Source of the DNA: Apus apus
Lineage: Eukaryota > Chordata > Aves > Apodiformes > Apodidae
Assembly: GCF_020740795.1 (NCBI RefSeq)
Contig: NC_067302.1
Span: 529,001 to 593,000 of the forward strand
DNA length: 64,000 bases
Direction: 5' to 3'
The notes beneath the pieces are model-generated. The model was not told the DNA's origin. It ran no database searches and saw nothing but the letters and a program-made list of their open reading frames with translations. Shown here one piece after another: positions 35,001 through 46,665 of the stretch; the first letter of the stretch is position 1, and every line of letters begins with the position of its first letter. A program made the position numbers and the translations under genes.

Positions 35001-35671
35001 TGGTCACGTTTAGGGACAACACTCTCAGCTAAGCCAAACAAGAGTGGGATTTATTGCAGCAGCAGATACACAAGTTCTTTGGATTGCCAGTGATAGATTA
35101 ACAAAGCAGGTGCAAATATCAAGAATGTGAGTAATACAGCCTGGCTACTGAAGAGTAAAGTGATAAAAAAAAAAGAGAAAAGAAAAAAAAAAAAAGGGAA
35201 AATGAAGGGAAAAGGAAGTTCTAGGGAGGTTTCTAAGTTCTCCAGGGTGCACTCAGCATAACTGAGTGTCTGGATCCTACCCAAAGGTGTCCCTGTGGGA
35301 GGGAAGGGAGGGTCAGCCCTTCAGCTGATCCCAGGAGTCAAGGGTAATCCTGGCAAAAGCTGGAGATGAGATCTTCCCTGACATGGATGGATCTTCCCTA
35401 GCATCCTTCCCCTCCTAGGCCATTTTATAGGGTCGTTATCTCACAGGTGGAGCTTGAGGGACTCTAGTCATACAGACCTTTGTCATGAGTGGTGTACAAT
35501 TCTTTCACTTTGCTTTTAAAGGTACAGACTAAAGACAATTCAAGTGCTCATTGCACTTGAGTGAATGCTCACAGAGGGGTGGTTGTCCCCCAGGAGACAG
35601 GTAGCTTTTGGGGTGGAGATGTGTTTTACTATTAAAATGAGATTATAATAAGCAAATTTCACTAAAGGACA
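35001..35671 (-). mobile_element. Probable solo LTR fossil with TATA box and polyA signal
   Basis: On the minus strand it runs from TGTCCTTTAGTGAAATTTGC to AACGTGACCA (TG...CA, ~670 bp). It holds CCCTATAAAATGG near 35420 and GCAATAAATCCC near 35050, in the order expected for U3 then R. An A/G-rich low-complexity tract lies inside. It abuts the young CR1 copy B. It is a fossil with no coding part, and the family is not determined. Confidence 0.5.
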
Positions 35672-35675
35672 GTTC

Positions 35676-36477
35676 TTCCAGAGGGAGCTGGACAGGCTGG
35701 AGAGGTGGGCCCATGCCAGGCTCCTGAGGTTCAACAAGGCCAAGTGCAGGGTCCTGCCCCTGGGTCAGCACAACCCCAGGCACAGATCCAGGCTGGGGGC
35801 AGAATGGCTGGAGAGCAGCCCTGAGGAGAAGGACGTGGGGTGGGAGGAGATGAGAAGCTGGACATGAGCCACCAGTGTGTGCTGGAGCCCAGAGGCCAAT
35901 TGTGTCCTGGGCTGCATCCAAAGAAGTGTGGCCAGCAGGGCCAGGGGGGATCCTGCCCCTCTGCTCTGCTCTGGGCAGACCCCACCTGGAGTAATTTGTC
36001 CAGCTCTGGAGCCCTCAGCACAGGAGAGACATGGAGCTGTTGGAGAGGGGCCAGAGAAGAGAAGATGATTCAAGGGCTGGAGCAGCTCTGGAGCCAGGCT
36101 GGGAGAGTTGGGGTGTTCAGCCTGGAGAAGAGAAGGCTCCAGGGAGACCTGAGAGCAGCTTCCAGTGCCTGAAGGGGCTCCAGGAAAGCTGAGGAGGGAC
36201 TTGGGACAAGGGCAGGGAGGGAGAGGACAAGGGGGATGGTTTTAAACTGAAAGAGGGGAGATTCAGGTTAGACAATTCTTCACCCTGAGGGTAGAAGGGC
36301 ACTGGAACATGTTGCCCAGGGAGGTTGTTGATGCCCCCTCCCTGGAGGTGTTCAAGGGCAGGTTGGATGAGGCTTGTGCAGCCTGGTCTGGTGGGAGGGG
36401 TCCCTGCTCAGAGCAGGGAGGTTGGACCCTGATGATCTTTAAGGTCCCTTCCAACCTTCACCATTCCATGATTCTGT
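35676..36477 (+). mobile_element. CR1 LINE, 5'-truncated, young (copy B)
   Basis: Twin of 14879-15674 at a constant offset of 20797 bases, with about seven substitutions and no indels until the tail, which here ends CCATTCCATGATTCTGTG. The left end abuts an LTR fossil. It carries no intact reverse transcriptase. Confidence 0.92.
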
Positions 36478-39400
36478 GTTATCAAGGCCACCAGAAGTCC
36501 TTGGGAAGCTAAACATCCACCCTGACTGAGCTACAGAGAAGCAGCACGAGATCACCCTGAGCACTTCTCCTACTCTTTAAAAGTCAGTGTAACCCGAACA
36601 AATGCTACAAATCCTACAAGTCCTGATGACAATTGGCACATCAGTGTTGCCAGGATCCTGCTGTGTGTTCCCAGCTTCTTGGGAGCCCCAGAAATCCAGC
36701 AAAAGCAGTTGCTGATTTCTGGCCAAGGGTATCACATATGGAACTTGCCCGTTCATGGGGACCTTCAGATGCCCATGCTATTAGAAAGTCCAGCCATGAT
36801 GTCTCCAAATGTGCAGCTTATCAGCTCTATAGTTCCTTCAGGTCCCCATGTTTACCACAGAGCTTGGCCATGGTGCCTCCACTCCACTCCCTGTCCTGGG
36901 GTCCTTGGAATCAGCACACCAAGCTCCCCTGATGTTGCTAACAACTGGGGTCACCTGGGGAATGACTGGCACAGACTCCTTGCATGTTACCTGCATTCCA
37001 CTTTAAAGGCTCTGCCCATTTTGCACCTTTCCTCAAAAGGTGAATATAGATTTGATTTCTAAGTCACCTTGTGATGGGTTAATGCTGGGTTGGCAACAGA
37101 AAGAATAGCACAAGATGTTTTATCAGATCTGAGCAGCTGCCTTGGTTCTGCACACCATTCTCACTGTAACTAAAACACGAGGTGTTATCAGTCCTAGAAG
37201 CAGTGACTGAAAATGTGCTGTTATTTTCAGCAAGTGCAGCTGCTTAGAAGAAACAACTGAAAGTGAAATTACTGGAAAGTAAATTGGTTCTATTCTGGCT
37301 GAAACTAGGACACACTGTCACCAGCCATCCCATGGACTTTTGTAGCAGGCTGAACTTGCAGAATTCCCTGGAAGTGGCAACTCAGGGATCTTTCTGGCAA
37401 ATCTGGAAAGAAAAAATCTTCAATCCAGAGGCTGCAGGATGCAGCACAGCCCCTGCACACCGAAAGGTTCCCCCCCACACAACTGACAACAGGACTTGGC
37501 TGACTTGTGAAAGCTTTTCTCAACTCACTATAATGCCTGCAATCAACTGTCTTTTGTATTTACAGTTGAAACAGGAAAAGCAGAACTTGGTCCATACCTT
37601 GGTGTAGCAATTATGAAGCAACCTAACGGCAGGACTGCAACCAGCAGCTGAAACTCATGAGTGTTGTAATGTCCCATAAACAACTACATGCCCCAGAAGA
37701 GACCCTCAGCATCCAAATACTGCTGAGAGGTGGGCCACAGAGTAACCTACTGTGCTTGCTACTCACAGCATTTCATCACAGACCCGAGGTGCAGATCCAC
37801 CCCCTCTTTTTCCCTCCTCCAGGGCAAAGGTTGAACTGGGATCAGATGCTTGCAAACGCAGCAACCAGCTTAGTCCTTTGTCCCTGGAATATCACTTGGG
37901 GTTGGTAAAGAGCTGCTTTCTCTAATCCCCATTCATGCAGGCACAGGTGGAGGCTCCTGGGAATCCCTGTGGCACTCAGCAAAGAGGGATTGGTTCCTAG
38001 GAGTGCACCCCAGCATCCTCAGGAGAGCCCAGCCTGCCTGCCCGGCTCTGGAGGGACACACAGCCACTCTGCATCACCCTCCTTCCCCCTCATCCAGAGA
38101 CCTGAGAATATGCACTCTCACCCAAAAGAGAGATGAAACATCCAGTCAGCAAACAAGCAGCTGGTGCTTTCAGGGCCTCCTCTGTGTGTCTGTGTGCTGA
38201 CCCCAGGCTGGCTCCTCTAGATCCACAGGGACATGCAGCTGAGCTGTGACAGGCTATAGCCCATTTCCTGAGAGCCCAAAGGCCTCCCTTCTGCAACCCC
38301 ACACCAAGCCAAAGTGATTCTGCCCCAAAGTGGCAGCTGTGAGGCTCTTTGCCATCTGTTTGCCTTTGGCTTCTGTTATCCAAATCAGACTTTCTCCTTG
38401 GCAGTGCATGAGGCAGAGTGCTGTACAGGCACCACGTGGGATGGAGCTGGAGGTGGTGGGGTCGTGTATCCCTTGGGAAGTACCACCCCTGCCCCTGATA
38501 CCTGTCTCTGCCTCTGTCACCATATATCCCAGGAGAGCTGAGACATGAGGAGGGACTTCTCTGTAAGACAGGAGTGGAGCTGGTGGGCAGAGCAGGGCAT
38601 GAAGTCCTAATGTAGGGGCCATGCCACCGTTTGTGTGAGGGGTGTCCTTGGCACCCAGCTTCTCTTTTGAGGCAAGTGCTGTGATCTGGCTGTGATCTGG
38701 CTTGGGAACTGCACAGGATGACATCAGCACAGCCATAGTTTTGTTTTACAAAACATCAGTATTTGACTAGAAGCATTTCCAGTATTGCTAGAGGAGAAAA
38801 GCATGTCTGAGACAGTTCTCTTGTAGCCAAGAATACAAAAGCTATTTGACTGAATAGTTCTCAGTAACAGTGTCTTGGAGTTTGAAGATGAAGTAAATTA
38901 TAAAATCCCCTTTCTTCTTCACCCCTCTGGTTGTCCAGAGGACTCACAAGCAAAGTCAAGATGTCTTGAGAGAAAATTGCATTCTCATCCTGGCTGTCTT
39001 CTGTAGGAACAAACTGCCCCAGAAACGCGCTGCAGAGAAGCAGAGCAAAGCTGATTCCTGCTGGGTTGTGATCAACAAACCTCGATCAGCTTTTTCTAAA
39101 GGCTTGAGGAGAGAGGGACGCAGAAACTGTGAGCTGCCAAGATGAAGGGGGCTGGTGGCATGGAGCAGAGGAGCAGGGGGGACTCCTCACTCCAAACTTC
39201 TGAGGCAAATGCAAGGCCAGTGACAGAGGGTTTAAGAGAATGCTGAAGAAACAGAGCCCTAAGACTAAAATGCAATCCAGCCTTGAGCTCCAGAAGGTGT
39301 CACCCTGGATGTGACTGGTACAATTGCTTGTCTCTTGAATACGTTTCACATGATGGCACCACACCAGGATCTCACAGGACATTATCTCCAAAGACTGACA

Positions 39401-39889
39401 TGGCCAGGGTGGAGGGGCTGGGGAGAAAGATTCATTGATGGGAGGCTCAAGGAGCAAAGAGTTTTGTACCACCCTGTGAGCTGCAAAGAGGGAGGAATGT
39501 CTCATGGCAGGATGGCATCTGTCTGTGCCAGCTGGCACCTGCTGGGTGGGTGGGAGAGTGACTCTATTGAGGATGCCCCTGGGATGTGCCTGAGCTGGCA
39601 GAAGAACCAAGGGATGGTGCTGGGGTGCAGATGTTAGGAACATGGGTATTTAGGCAACAATTGCACTTGTAATTTAGCTGTGGACGTGGCCATCCACCAT
39701 CTCCTAGGCCAAGAGTGCTCAGAGGAGAGAGACCCCTGCCAGCATATGCAAAGGTGGCTGGAAATCCAGTATTATCCCTTGGGAGGGATCTCTGGAGTCC
39801 CTGCAGACACATCTCCAAAAACATGAGGTCAGTGCCTGTGCCAGCTGGCACCCAACTGGAACGGGGAGAAATTGGGAAAGAAATGAGAG
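36478..39889. other. No gene recognised
   Basis: Unique non-coding sequence. GTGATGGGTTAATGCTGG at ~37071 weakly recalls an avian LTR start, but no second end was found. No KCNQ4-like exon (a neighbour of CITED4 in mammals) was seen. Confidence 0.4.
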
Positions 39890-40073
39890 TCGTGCAGCAC
39901 CCATACAGGAGTCTGGAGAAATCCCATCCTCTGAGGGTTTCAACGTGTGACTGGACAAGGACCTGAGCAGCCTGCCCTACCTTTGAATGGAGTCCTGCTT
40001 GGAGCAGGAGATGGGGCTGAGAGATCTCCAAAGGCCCCTTCCAGTCAAAATCTTTCTGTGGTTCTGTGATGGA
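39890..40073 (+). mobile_element. CR1 LINE tail, older
   Basis: Plus-strand CR1 3' end: GACTGGACAAGGACCTGAGC, TGGAGCAGGAGATGGG, GGCCCCTTCCAGTC and a GTGGTTCTGTGATGG terminus. It is clearly more diverged than the copies at 14.9 and 35.7 kb. Confidence 0.7.
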
Positions 40074-40189
40074 TGTTTGAAACATAGAACAACAAGACCT
40101 AATTATAGCATTGGAGAAACCCATGACACATCTACAGCTTAAACACGTGCTGCTCCTCTCCCCATGGAACTAGAGACAGGACAGATAAA

Positions 40190-40510
40190 GGTGATCATGA
40201 TAATCTACAACACAAAGTGATTCTTGAATGGGGACAAACTCAGGAGGGATCATGACAGGGGTATAAAATCAGTATTGGTGAGAAGGTGACCGAGAAATGT
40301 CTGAGAATTGAGGCAGCCAAGGGAGCATGGGGCAGGTTTAAAATCAATAGCAGCTTACAGAGTTTAAGCTTCTTATGAAGAGCTTGATTACACCTTCATA
40401 ACTCACTTGTGGATTTTGTTGGTACAAGATACTGCTGTGTCTATGAATTAAAAAGTGATTGCAGGGATAGGGTGGGTAGATTCACAGCTGGGTATTTAAT
40501 GTGGTGTTTA
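40190..40510 (+). mobile_element. Ancient CR1/L3-type LINE remnant
   Basis: GGTATAAAATCAGTATTGG, AGAAGGTGACCGAGAAATG, GGCAGGTTTAAAATCAA and TGGATTTTGTTGGTACAAGA with GATTGCAGGGATAGG follow the order of old amniote CR1 elements. The match is from memory of the consensus and is diverged. Confidence 0.45.
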
Positions 40511-41240
40511 ACATCTGTGGCTCAGGACTCCTTGGATCACTACTTTCTGAAAGTTGTGAAGGAGCATCATGAGAAGAACCATGAACTCTAATTTCCTCCC
40601 TGCCTATCCAATCCCAGAGAGCAGATTGGGCTGGATTGGCTTTGGGCTTGACTTCCCTTGACAGTTCTCACTTGAGATTCTCAATCCCTTTGGCTGCAAC
40701 TGCGACTTTGGTTCTCTTTGGCAGTGCCATTTTGGCTCATGCTCAGATTTCCAGTTGGGGCCAGTGAGAGCAGGTACATGTAGAGGCAGGTGACCCCCAG
40801 GCTTGGTCACACCACAGATTCCTGGGGTGCACAGCACTGCCTCAGCCTGGCCTGGCACCAGTGCCAAGGGCAGAGGGGGTGATGGACCACTTACTTGCCC
40901 TGGTCCTTCCCAGGCTCACTCTCCAGCACTGATCTGTGGCTCAGAGACTTCCTGACTCAGAAACAGGATCTTTTTATTAGGGGGGATTTTTTTCCCCCAG
41001 GTCTTTTTTCTGTGCCCTTTGAAGCCATGTATCTCAGCACCTATCACACCCTGCAGCATAAGAGGTGTCCTGGGCCAGGCCAAGTGACCTGACAGATAGT
41101 TTCATAACCTGCCTCCAACACTATCCTCAGTAGATGCCTTCAGCAGAACACAAGCACAAGGCATGATACTGCATGCTTGACCACTTTTCCAGCCCTTAAG
41201 TCTCTGTTACTCTTGCAGCCTCCTAAGCCAGACCTTATTT

Positions 41241-41690
41241 TTATGTGCTTACAGATCCTTCATGGATTTATCTTCGAGGCATTTGTCTGGCCATCCCTCA
41301 GACCCTCATCAGCCTCACGTATTCAAGAACATCTCGTGGAGGGGAGTCCCACAGATCAACCACTCATTGCAAGAAGAACCACCTCCTTCAATGTGCTTTG
41401 AACCTGACTCTTGCCAGTCTCCTTTGAAGCCTTATTGCTTGTGCTTGCATGGGAAGACAACTGAGGAACTGCATCCTTTCTCAGATACTTCTTGAAGCTG
41501 TGGTTGGTGGGGCCTCAGTAGAGGTTACCCCACAACTTTGATCATCCTGATTGCCCTTCTCTAAATTTTTGTGATTTCCACCCCATCCTATCTGAGCCAG
41601 AAAGATGGTAGGACAAGGCCAGCACACTGTGCAAGCTGGAAGTGAACCATGATGCACAGTGTCACACAGCAACGGCCTGGGCTGCGTTCT
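41241..41690 (-). mobile_element. Ancient CR1/L3-type LINE remnant
   Basis: In reverse orientation: GGAGTCCCACAGATCAACC, ATTGCAAGAAGAACCACCTC, TTGAACCTGACTCTTGCC and TTGCCCTTCTCTAAATTTTT match the order of the 3' region of old amniote CR1 elements. It is strongly diverged. Confidence 0.5.
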
Positions 41691-44574
41691 CTGGTCCCCT
41701 CACAGTGGTTTGTAACAGTCAGTTGGCTTTTTGGTCACACAGAAGAGTTCATGGGCCCCTACAAGTGTTCAGGTACCTCCCTTACAGTCAGAAAGCTTTT
41801 TGTTTGAGCTACATGTTGCTTGCAGAGATGCCTCTGTTCACTTGGGTTTGAACTTGGCCCCTGCCACCTGAATTTGCAGAGATCAACAGGTATCTCCCAT
41901 TACATGGGGAAAACAATTTCCTACTCACCTTCCCCTTTCACTTCCTCTATAAAGCACTGTTACCCAGACTTCTTCCTGACTGAGGAGTCCCAGTCTATTT
42001 TGTGCTTCGAGAAACACTACTGTGCCACAGCTGTTTCATCTTTCTCTACAGTTTCTGTTTTCATGTTGCTGTTTTTTTGATGAATGGAGCAGAACTTTGG
42101 ACCATTTGCCAGTGTGAGCAGTGCTCAGGATGCAGCTGAACTGTGTATTGATCCTGTAGGGCACTCTGATTCTGCTTTCTATTCCTCTCCTAATGATTTC
42201 TAACCTTCCCTTTGCTTGTCTGGCTCCTCCTGACCAGCAAGTTGAGAAGATCCATTGCAGTGCTAAGATCTTTCCCGAGCGGCTGTAGCTAATTAGCTAA
42301 TTTAGAGACCAGCACTGTGTGTGAAGTCAAGAAAGATCAACCCTACACATGTAATTTCATATTTACCAGTCATTGCTCGTCTCATTGCTCAGTTGCTATT
42401 AGCAGAGCCTTCACTAGCTCTCTGCTCTGGACTTTGATCTTTGCTGCTCTGGACCACTGAGCTCTATCAGCACATGGGAGCACATGTGGTGAAAGATGGG
42501 GATGGAGGGAAATGCCTCATCTTGCTGTACTTTCACAGTCACATGCTTCCAGAGCCATGTACAGCTACAAAATGTATTCAGAGTATAACAGAGGACCCAG
42601 CCTAGGAGAGGGGACAGAGTGGCTGCGTCCCAGCCTGGACTAGGCAGTAGGATGGGGAATCTTCCTTCTTTCCCAACAGAGAAAACAGACTCCCCGTATC
42701 TCAGAGAGGTGCTTCCCAGAAGTTGTCTTTGAACACAAACTCTGCATGTGAGGAGTTCACTTACATCTTCAGAGCTCCTTAACTGATGGGCACTGTCATT
42801 CAGCAGCTGTTTGCAGTGCTCTGCAGAGCCTGTCAGCCCCAACAGCTACCAGAGCATCTCCCTGCTGCCCTGCTGAGTGAACAGGTCAGTGTTGGCCACA
42901 TGGGAAAAGCAGAGCTCAGCCCTGTTATATTTTTGGCAATATTAGATGACTTTGAGAAAATTGTCTGCAAACCCAGGAAACTGGGTCACCCATCATGCCA
43001 CCTGGCACCTCTGCTCACTGCAGGGTGCCAGCCCTGCCAGGAGACCTGGACAGACAGGATGACTGCAAAGCCCAGCAGGAGGGAGAGCTAGAGCCCTCAG
43101 AGCTGGCACAGGCCCCTGTGCCTACAGCCAGGCCTACAGGGCAGGCAGCACAAGGAGGGGTGGTCCAGCCTGCACCTAAACCAGGAAGGCATTAGAGAGG
43201 AGGTGATGGCCCAACTCACCCAGTCTAACCCAGCCAGAACCAATAGGCAGAAATTATCAGTATTTTTGGCCTGGTTTATCTAGGAAATCTCAGAGGCTGA
43301 CCACAATTAACAGTATATTTTGGGGAAATGAAAAGACAATATGCAAAGCAGTTCATTCCTGCTCAGGAGTTTGCATTTGTAGGAAAGCTGACATGGAAAC
43401 AACCTTAACTGAGCCTGCTAGGTCAGACTCCCAGGAAAACCCTGGTTTGGACCCCCCAGTCACACCACATCTCTGGTAATATCAACTTCCCAGCTCCAAT
43501 TTAAATCAACACCCCCTTTCCCAGTGCACTGCACCCCTCTAAAAGGATGTACAGACATGTTTGCTCAAATGCCAAATGCTTCATAGAGAGAAACATGTTC
43601 CTGTTCTGGGAAACCTCTGCAGAAATTGCTAATGTTGACAATCTTGCATCTGTGGGTTGGACGTGGCTTCCACTCGTAGCTGGGCACTGTAGGTCACAGC
43701 AGTGTCACACGTCACAACAACTGACAGGTTAGAACATGCCTCTTCATGTTGGGGTTCACTTCTTTTGCTAGAAAGAATAAATCCAGTTGCCAACTCCTCG
43801 CTGCTTTCCTACAACAGAGCCATCTGCTGTTCTGCAGATGCACAGAGAAAGCAAAGCTCTTCCAAGTCTCAAGCAGCCCATCACCACAGAGCCGGCAGCC
43901 CAGGCAGGGCTCTCACCTGCAGCACAGTCCCTGCCATTTCCTATTTGACCAGCTCTCCAGACTGCAGAGGCACCAGAAGGACAGAACAGGACTTTAACAA
44001 TTGCTCCCAAGTTGTGTAAGAAACAAGGCCAAGGGACAATGACAGACAATCCAGCCACTCCAATACCAGCACCCACAGCCCCATTGCTACAGGTCAGGAA
44101 AGGGACACAAAAGAAAAAGCCAGCCTCTGGAAGAGCAGATCAAAGGCTGTCTAGGTTTTAGTTTTTATGGTACAGAAAACTGCAGCAGAGGGCTCCTGGC
44201 AGAGCCACAACCCAGCTTGTCAGGGCTGCTCTGGGTTTGCAGCAGGGTGAGGAGTCACCACCCACTTACCTGAGCCCTGGAGCTGCCACCAGCAGAGCTG
44301 CCAGCAACAGGGCAGCACCAGCCACACCAGGAATGTTCCCTCAGTGCAAAGGAGGAGCACCTCATCCTCCCAGCCACACTTTGAGGGTTGACTCAGTCCA
44401 GGCATTAAACTAGAAACACAATCCTTCCAATTCAGGTGTCAGGTGGGAGACATTTCACAACTGGATCCACAGCCCAACAGGAGCGAGGAAGAAATTTCTC
44501 CCAGTGCTCAACACTGCACTGCTCCTGGGCTGGAGACAAGCACTAAACAAACGCACACTGGAGAGATTTCAGCT
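41691..44574. other. No gene recognised
   Basis: Non-coding by inspection. No splice-consistent exon, RNA gene or clear transposon was found. Confidence 0.35.
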
Positions 44575-44580
44575 TTTATT
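44575..44580 (-). terminator. Strong polyadenylation signal downstream of CITED4
   Basis: AATAAA on the minus strand, followed ~20 bases on by a GT-rich element (AGTGTGCGTTTGTTTAGTG). It could be the distal CITED4 site or the end of another minus-strand transcript. Confidence 0.5.
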
Positions 44581-44692
44581 TGCAAATTCATCTGTACATT
44601 CTCTTTTGGTTGGTGAGTGAGCTGCCAGGAGCTGGCAGCAGCAGGGGGCAGCAGCAACTAGGAGTTGTCGGGAGCTTTGCACAGTGCCTGGA
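44581..44692 (-). other. Candidate minus-strand terminal exon of unknown transcript
   Basis: A good acceptor (TTTCCTCTGCTGTCTCTCGTTTCCAG) precedes a short frame, ALCKAPDNS followed by a stop, then the polyA signal above. It could be a 3' terminal exon of an unseen gene, or a coincidence inside a long CITED4 3' UTR. No partner exon was identified. Confidence 0.25.
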
Positions 44693-45024
44693 AACGAGAG
44701 ACAGCAGAGGAAACAAAACCCCACTCGCTTTTACATTTGACCTTTTCTGAGTAAGGGAATTAGAAATCCAGTCATCTTTATCACATCCAGGAAGGTTTTG
44801 GATTTACAGTCCTATGTGTTCAGCATAAAGATGTCAGGTCAAAGCAGCTACTGCAGAGCAGCTTGAGAACGATCTCAGGCTGGTTTTTTTTTTTGAAGCC
44901 AGCATCTTAAAGCTGCAGTACTCTCCATGCATCCTGCCCAGCAGTCCCGAAGCCAAGTAACGTAAGAAGCCCTTGCAAATAAATAATCATAGGAAAAAAA
45001 AATAATAAATAAAATTAGATCTGG

Positions 45025-45777
45025 AATATACAGTTACATGGTCTTTATTTGGTTTCAGAGGTGGAAAAAAAAGTGGAGCTAGACTGCAGCTTTAAGCCTC
45101 ATGCCTGAATCAGCCTCAAACACTTTGTAAATTTTACAGTTGATTAGCTGTAGAGGTCAGAGATCCTAAGTTCCACGGAGATGAACACTTAGGCATGTAT
45201 GCACACCCTCCCCCAAGGCACACTTGATTTTGCTCAGCCAGTTAGAAAAAAGCCTGCTGGAGGGAAGTGCCCCCGTCCCGAGCTGAACAGGCAAGACTGA
45301 AGACCTAGTTGCTGTCACAGTAAAAAGTCCCAACAAATATCTGTGTTTGCAAGGGGAAACCAGTTCAAACCATGCACCCGGGAGACAATCATCTCTCAGG
45401 AGATCCTTTAACTTCACTGGCACCACAGAACTCTTGAGCAAATCCAGCTACCAGCAGGGCTGCCAGCTGCCCGTTGCCTCCTGCACTCCAAGCCTGGTTG
45501 AGGAAAGTCCTAAGTCCATTATTTCTACTTAAGCCAGAAATCCTGTTAATGCCATTTAGAGGCAGCTCTACAGCAAGGGCTCTTGATCTGCTCCTGCTTG
45601 GGGTACACACCCCCTCCCCAGGGACTCACAAATGAAAAAACACGCAGAAGAGAAAAGCCAGTGTCCAATGACTGCCTCAGGAATCCAGGACAAGGCAAGG
45701 CAGGGAAGGGAGGATGGCAGGTGGACAAGGAAGTTAGAAACAAAACCACCGAGACACAAGGAGGAGCTCCAAGCCCC
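45025..45777 (-). other. CITED4: Probable 3' UTR of CITED4
   Basis: Non-coding sequence from the CITED4 stop to the first good minus-strand AATAAA. It becomes AT-rich toward its end. Overlapping open frames in it lack domains. Confidence 0.55.
45044..45049 (-). terminator. CITED4: Candidate proximal polyadenylation signal of CITED4
   Basis: AATAAA on the minus strand about 730 bases after the stop codon, followed by a T-rich tract. Confidence 0.45.
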
Positions 45778-46392
45778 TCAGCAGCTGATGGCACTGGGTT
45801 GCTGTTTGCTAACAAAGTCTGAAATGAAGTCGAACTCGTTCTGTCCCAAGAATAGCTCTGGCAGCTCCTGAATCCGGTCCAACCCCAGTTCCAGGGCAAG
45901 GGATGTCAAGACCTCCTCGTCTACGAGATCAGCGTCCATAACATTCAAGGTTAGTGCCGGTGAGGGCATATGCTGCATGCCCGGGTGCTGGCTTGGCCCC
46001 ACTCTGTACTGCTGGGCACCAGCTCCCATGGGCCCGTTGCTCATACCCAGCGGGTGACCCTGGTACTGGGTGTTGAGTTTTTGTAGGTGCATGCTGGCCA
46101 TGAGCTGCTGGGTGCCCACCGGCCCCACGTACTGCTGCTGCTGGCTCGGGCCGCCGAACATCACGGCGCCCGGGATCTGGTGGTGGCTCATCTGTGCGCC
46201 GGGGGCGGGTCTGGGCCGCATGGCACCGTCCATGCCAGCCCCTCCGTAGGGCACCATCTGCCCGCCGGCGGGCAGCGTCCTCAGCACATGCTGCCCGTGC
46301 TGCGGGGGCCCCTGCAGCCCGCCCACCGCCACGCGGTAGCCCTGCAGCCCGCTGCCCCCGTGGCTCACGGGCAGCATCATGTGCTCTGCCAT
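45778..46392 (-). CDS. CITED4: CITED4, CBP/p300-interacting transactivator 4
   Basis: CITED4 is a small nuclear co-regulator that binds the CH1 (TAZ1) domain of CBP/p300 through its C-terminal acidic region. It acts as a co-activator for TFAP2 and can oppose HIF1A. The single-exon frame has 204 residues; mammalian CITED4 is near 184. The N-terminus MAEHMMLPVSHGG and GYRVAVGG resembles the family. A low-complexity middle is rich in Gly, Pro, Gln and Met, with a QQQQ run. The defining CR2/ED-rich tail fills residues 153-204: DADLVDEEVLTSLALELGLD, then LPEL at 177-180, FLGQNEFDF, and the terminal SC typical of the family. The start codon lies in GCCATGG, a strong context. The gene is intronless, as in mammals. 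CITED2 is the main alternative, but the short middle and the YR-containing N-terminus favour CITED4. It appears intact. Confidence 0.95.
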   Translation of the reverse strand: MAEHMMLPVSHGGSGLQGYRVAVGGLQGPPQHGQHVLRTLPAGGQMVPYGGAGMDGAMRPRPAPGAQMSHHQIPGAVMFGGPSQQQQYVGPVGTQQLMASMHLQKLNTQYQGHPLGMSNGPMGAGAQQYRVGPSQHPGMQHMPSPALTLNVMDADLVDEEVLTSLALELGLDRIQELPELFLGQNEFDFISDFVSKQQPSAISC

Positions 46393-46512
46393 GGCTGCGG
46401 GGCCGCGCTCCGTCCCGCTGCCGCCCGCGCCGGCTCTGCCGAGGATCCCGGAGCACCCGCCCCTTCACCGGGAAGGCAGGCGAGCGCTGCGCCCTCCGGG
46501 ACTCGAGCTGCG

Positions 46513-46546
46513 GTCCGTCCGTCCGTCCGTATGTCCGTATGTCCGC
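46513..46546. repeat. CCGT tetranucleotide run in the CITED4 leader
   Basis: TCCGTCCGTCCGTCCGTATG with two further GTCCGTAT variants. It lies between the inferred start site and the CITED4 ATG. Confidence 0.8.
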
Positions 46547-46665
46547 CCGGCGCTGCCGGGGAGAGTCCGCTCAGCGCGGCGGGGAGCGGGGCTCGGCCCC
46601 GCGGTACGCACCGATCCCGGGCTGCGATCCCGGGCTGCGATCCGGGGCTCCGGGCACCCGCGGCT

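Noticed and set aside
37071-37100. Possible LTR start (GTGATGGGTTAATGCTGG)
   Set aside because: No matching other end, TATA or polyA signal in the right place was found.
40409-40591. 60-codon plus-strand frame
   Set aside because: It falls within the ancient CR1-like remnant and is most simply part of that element.
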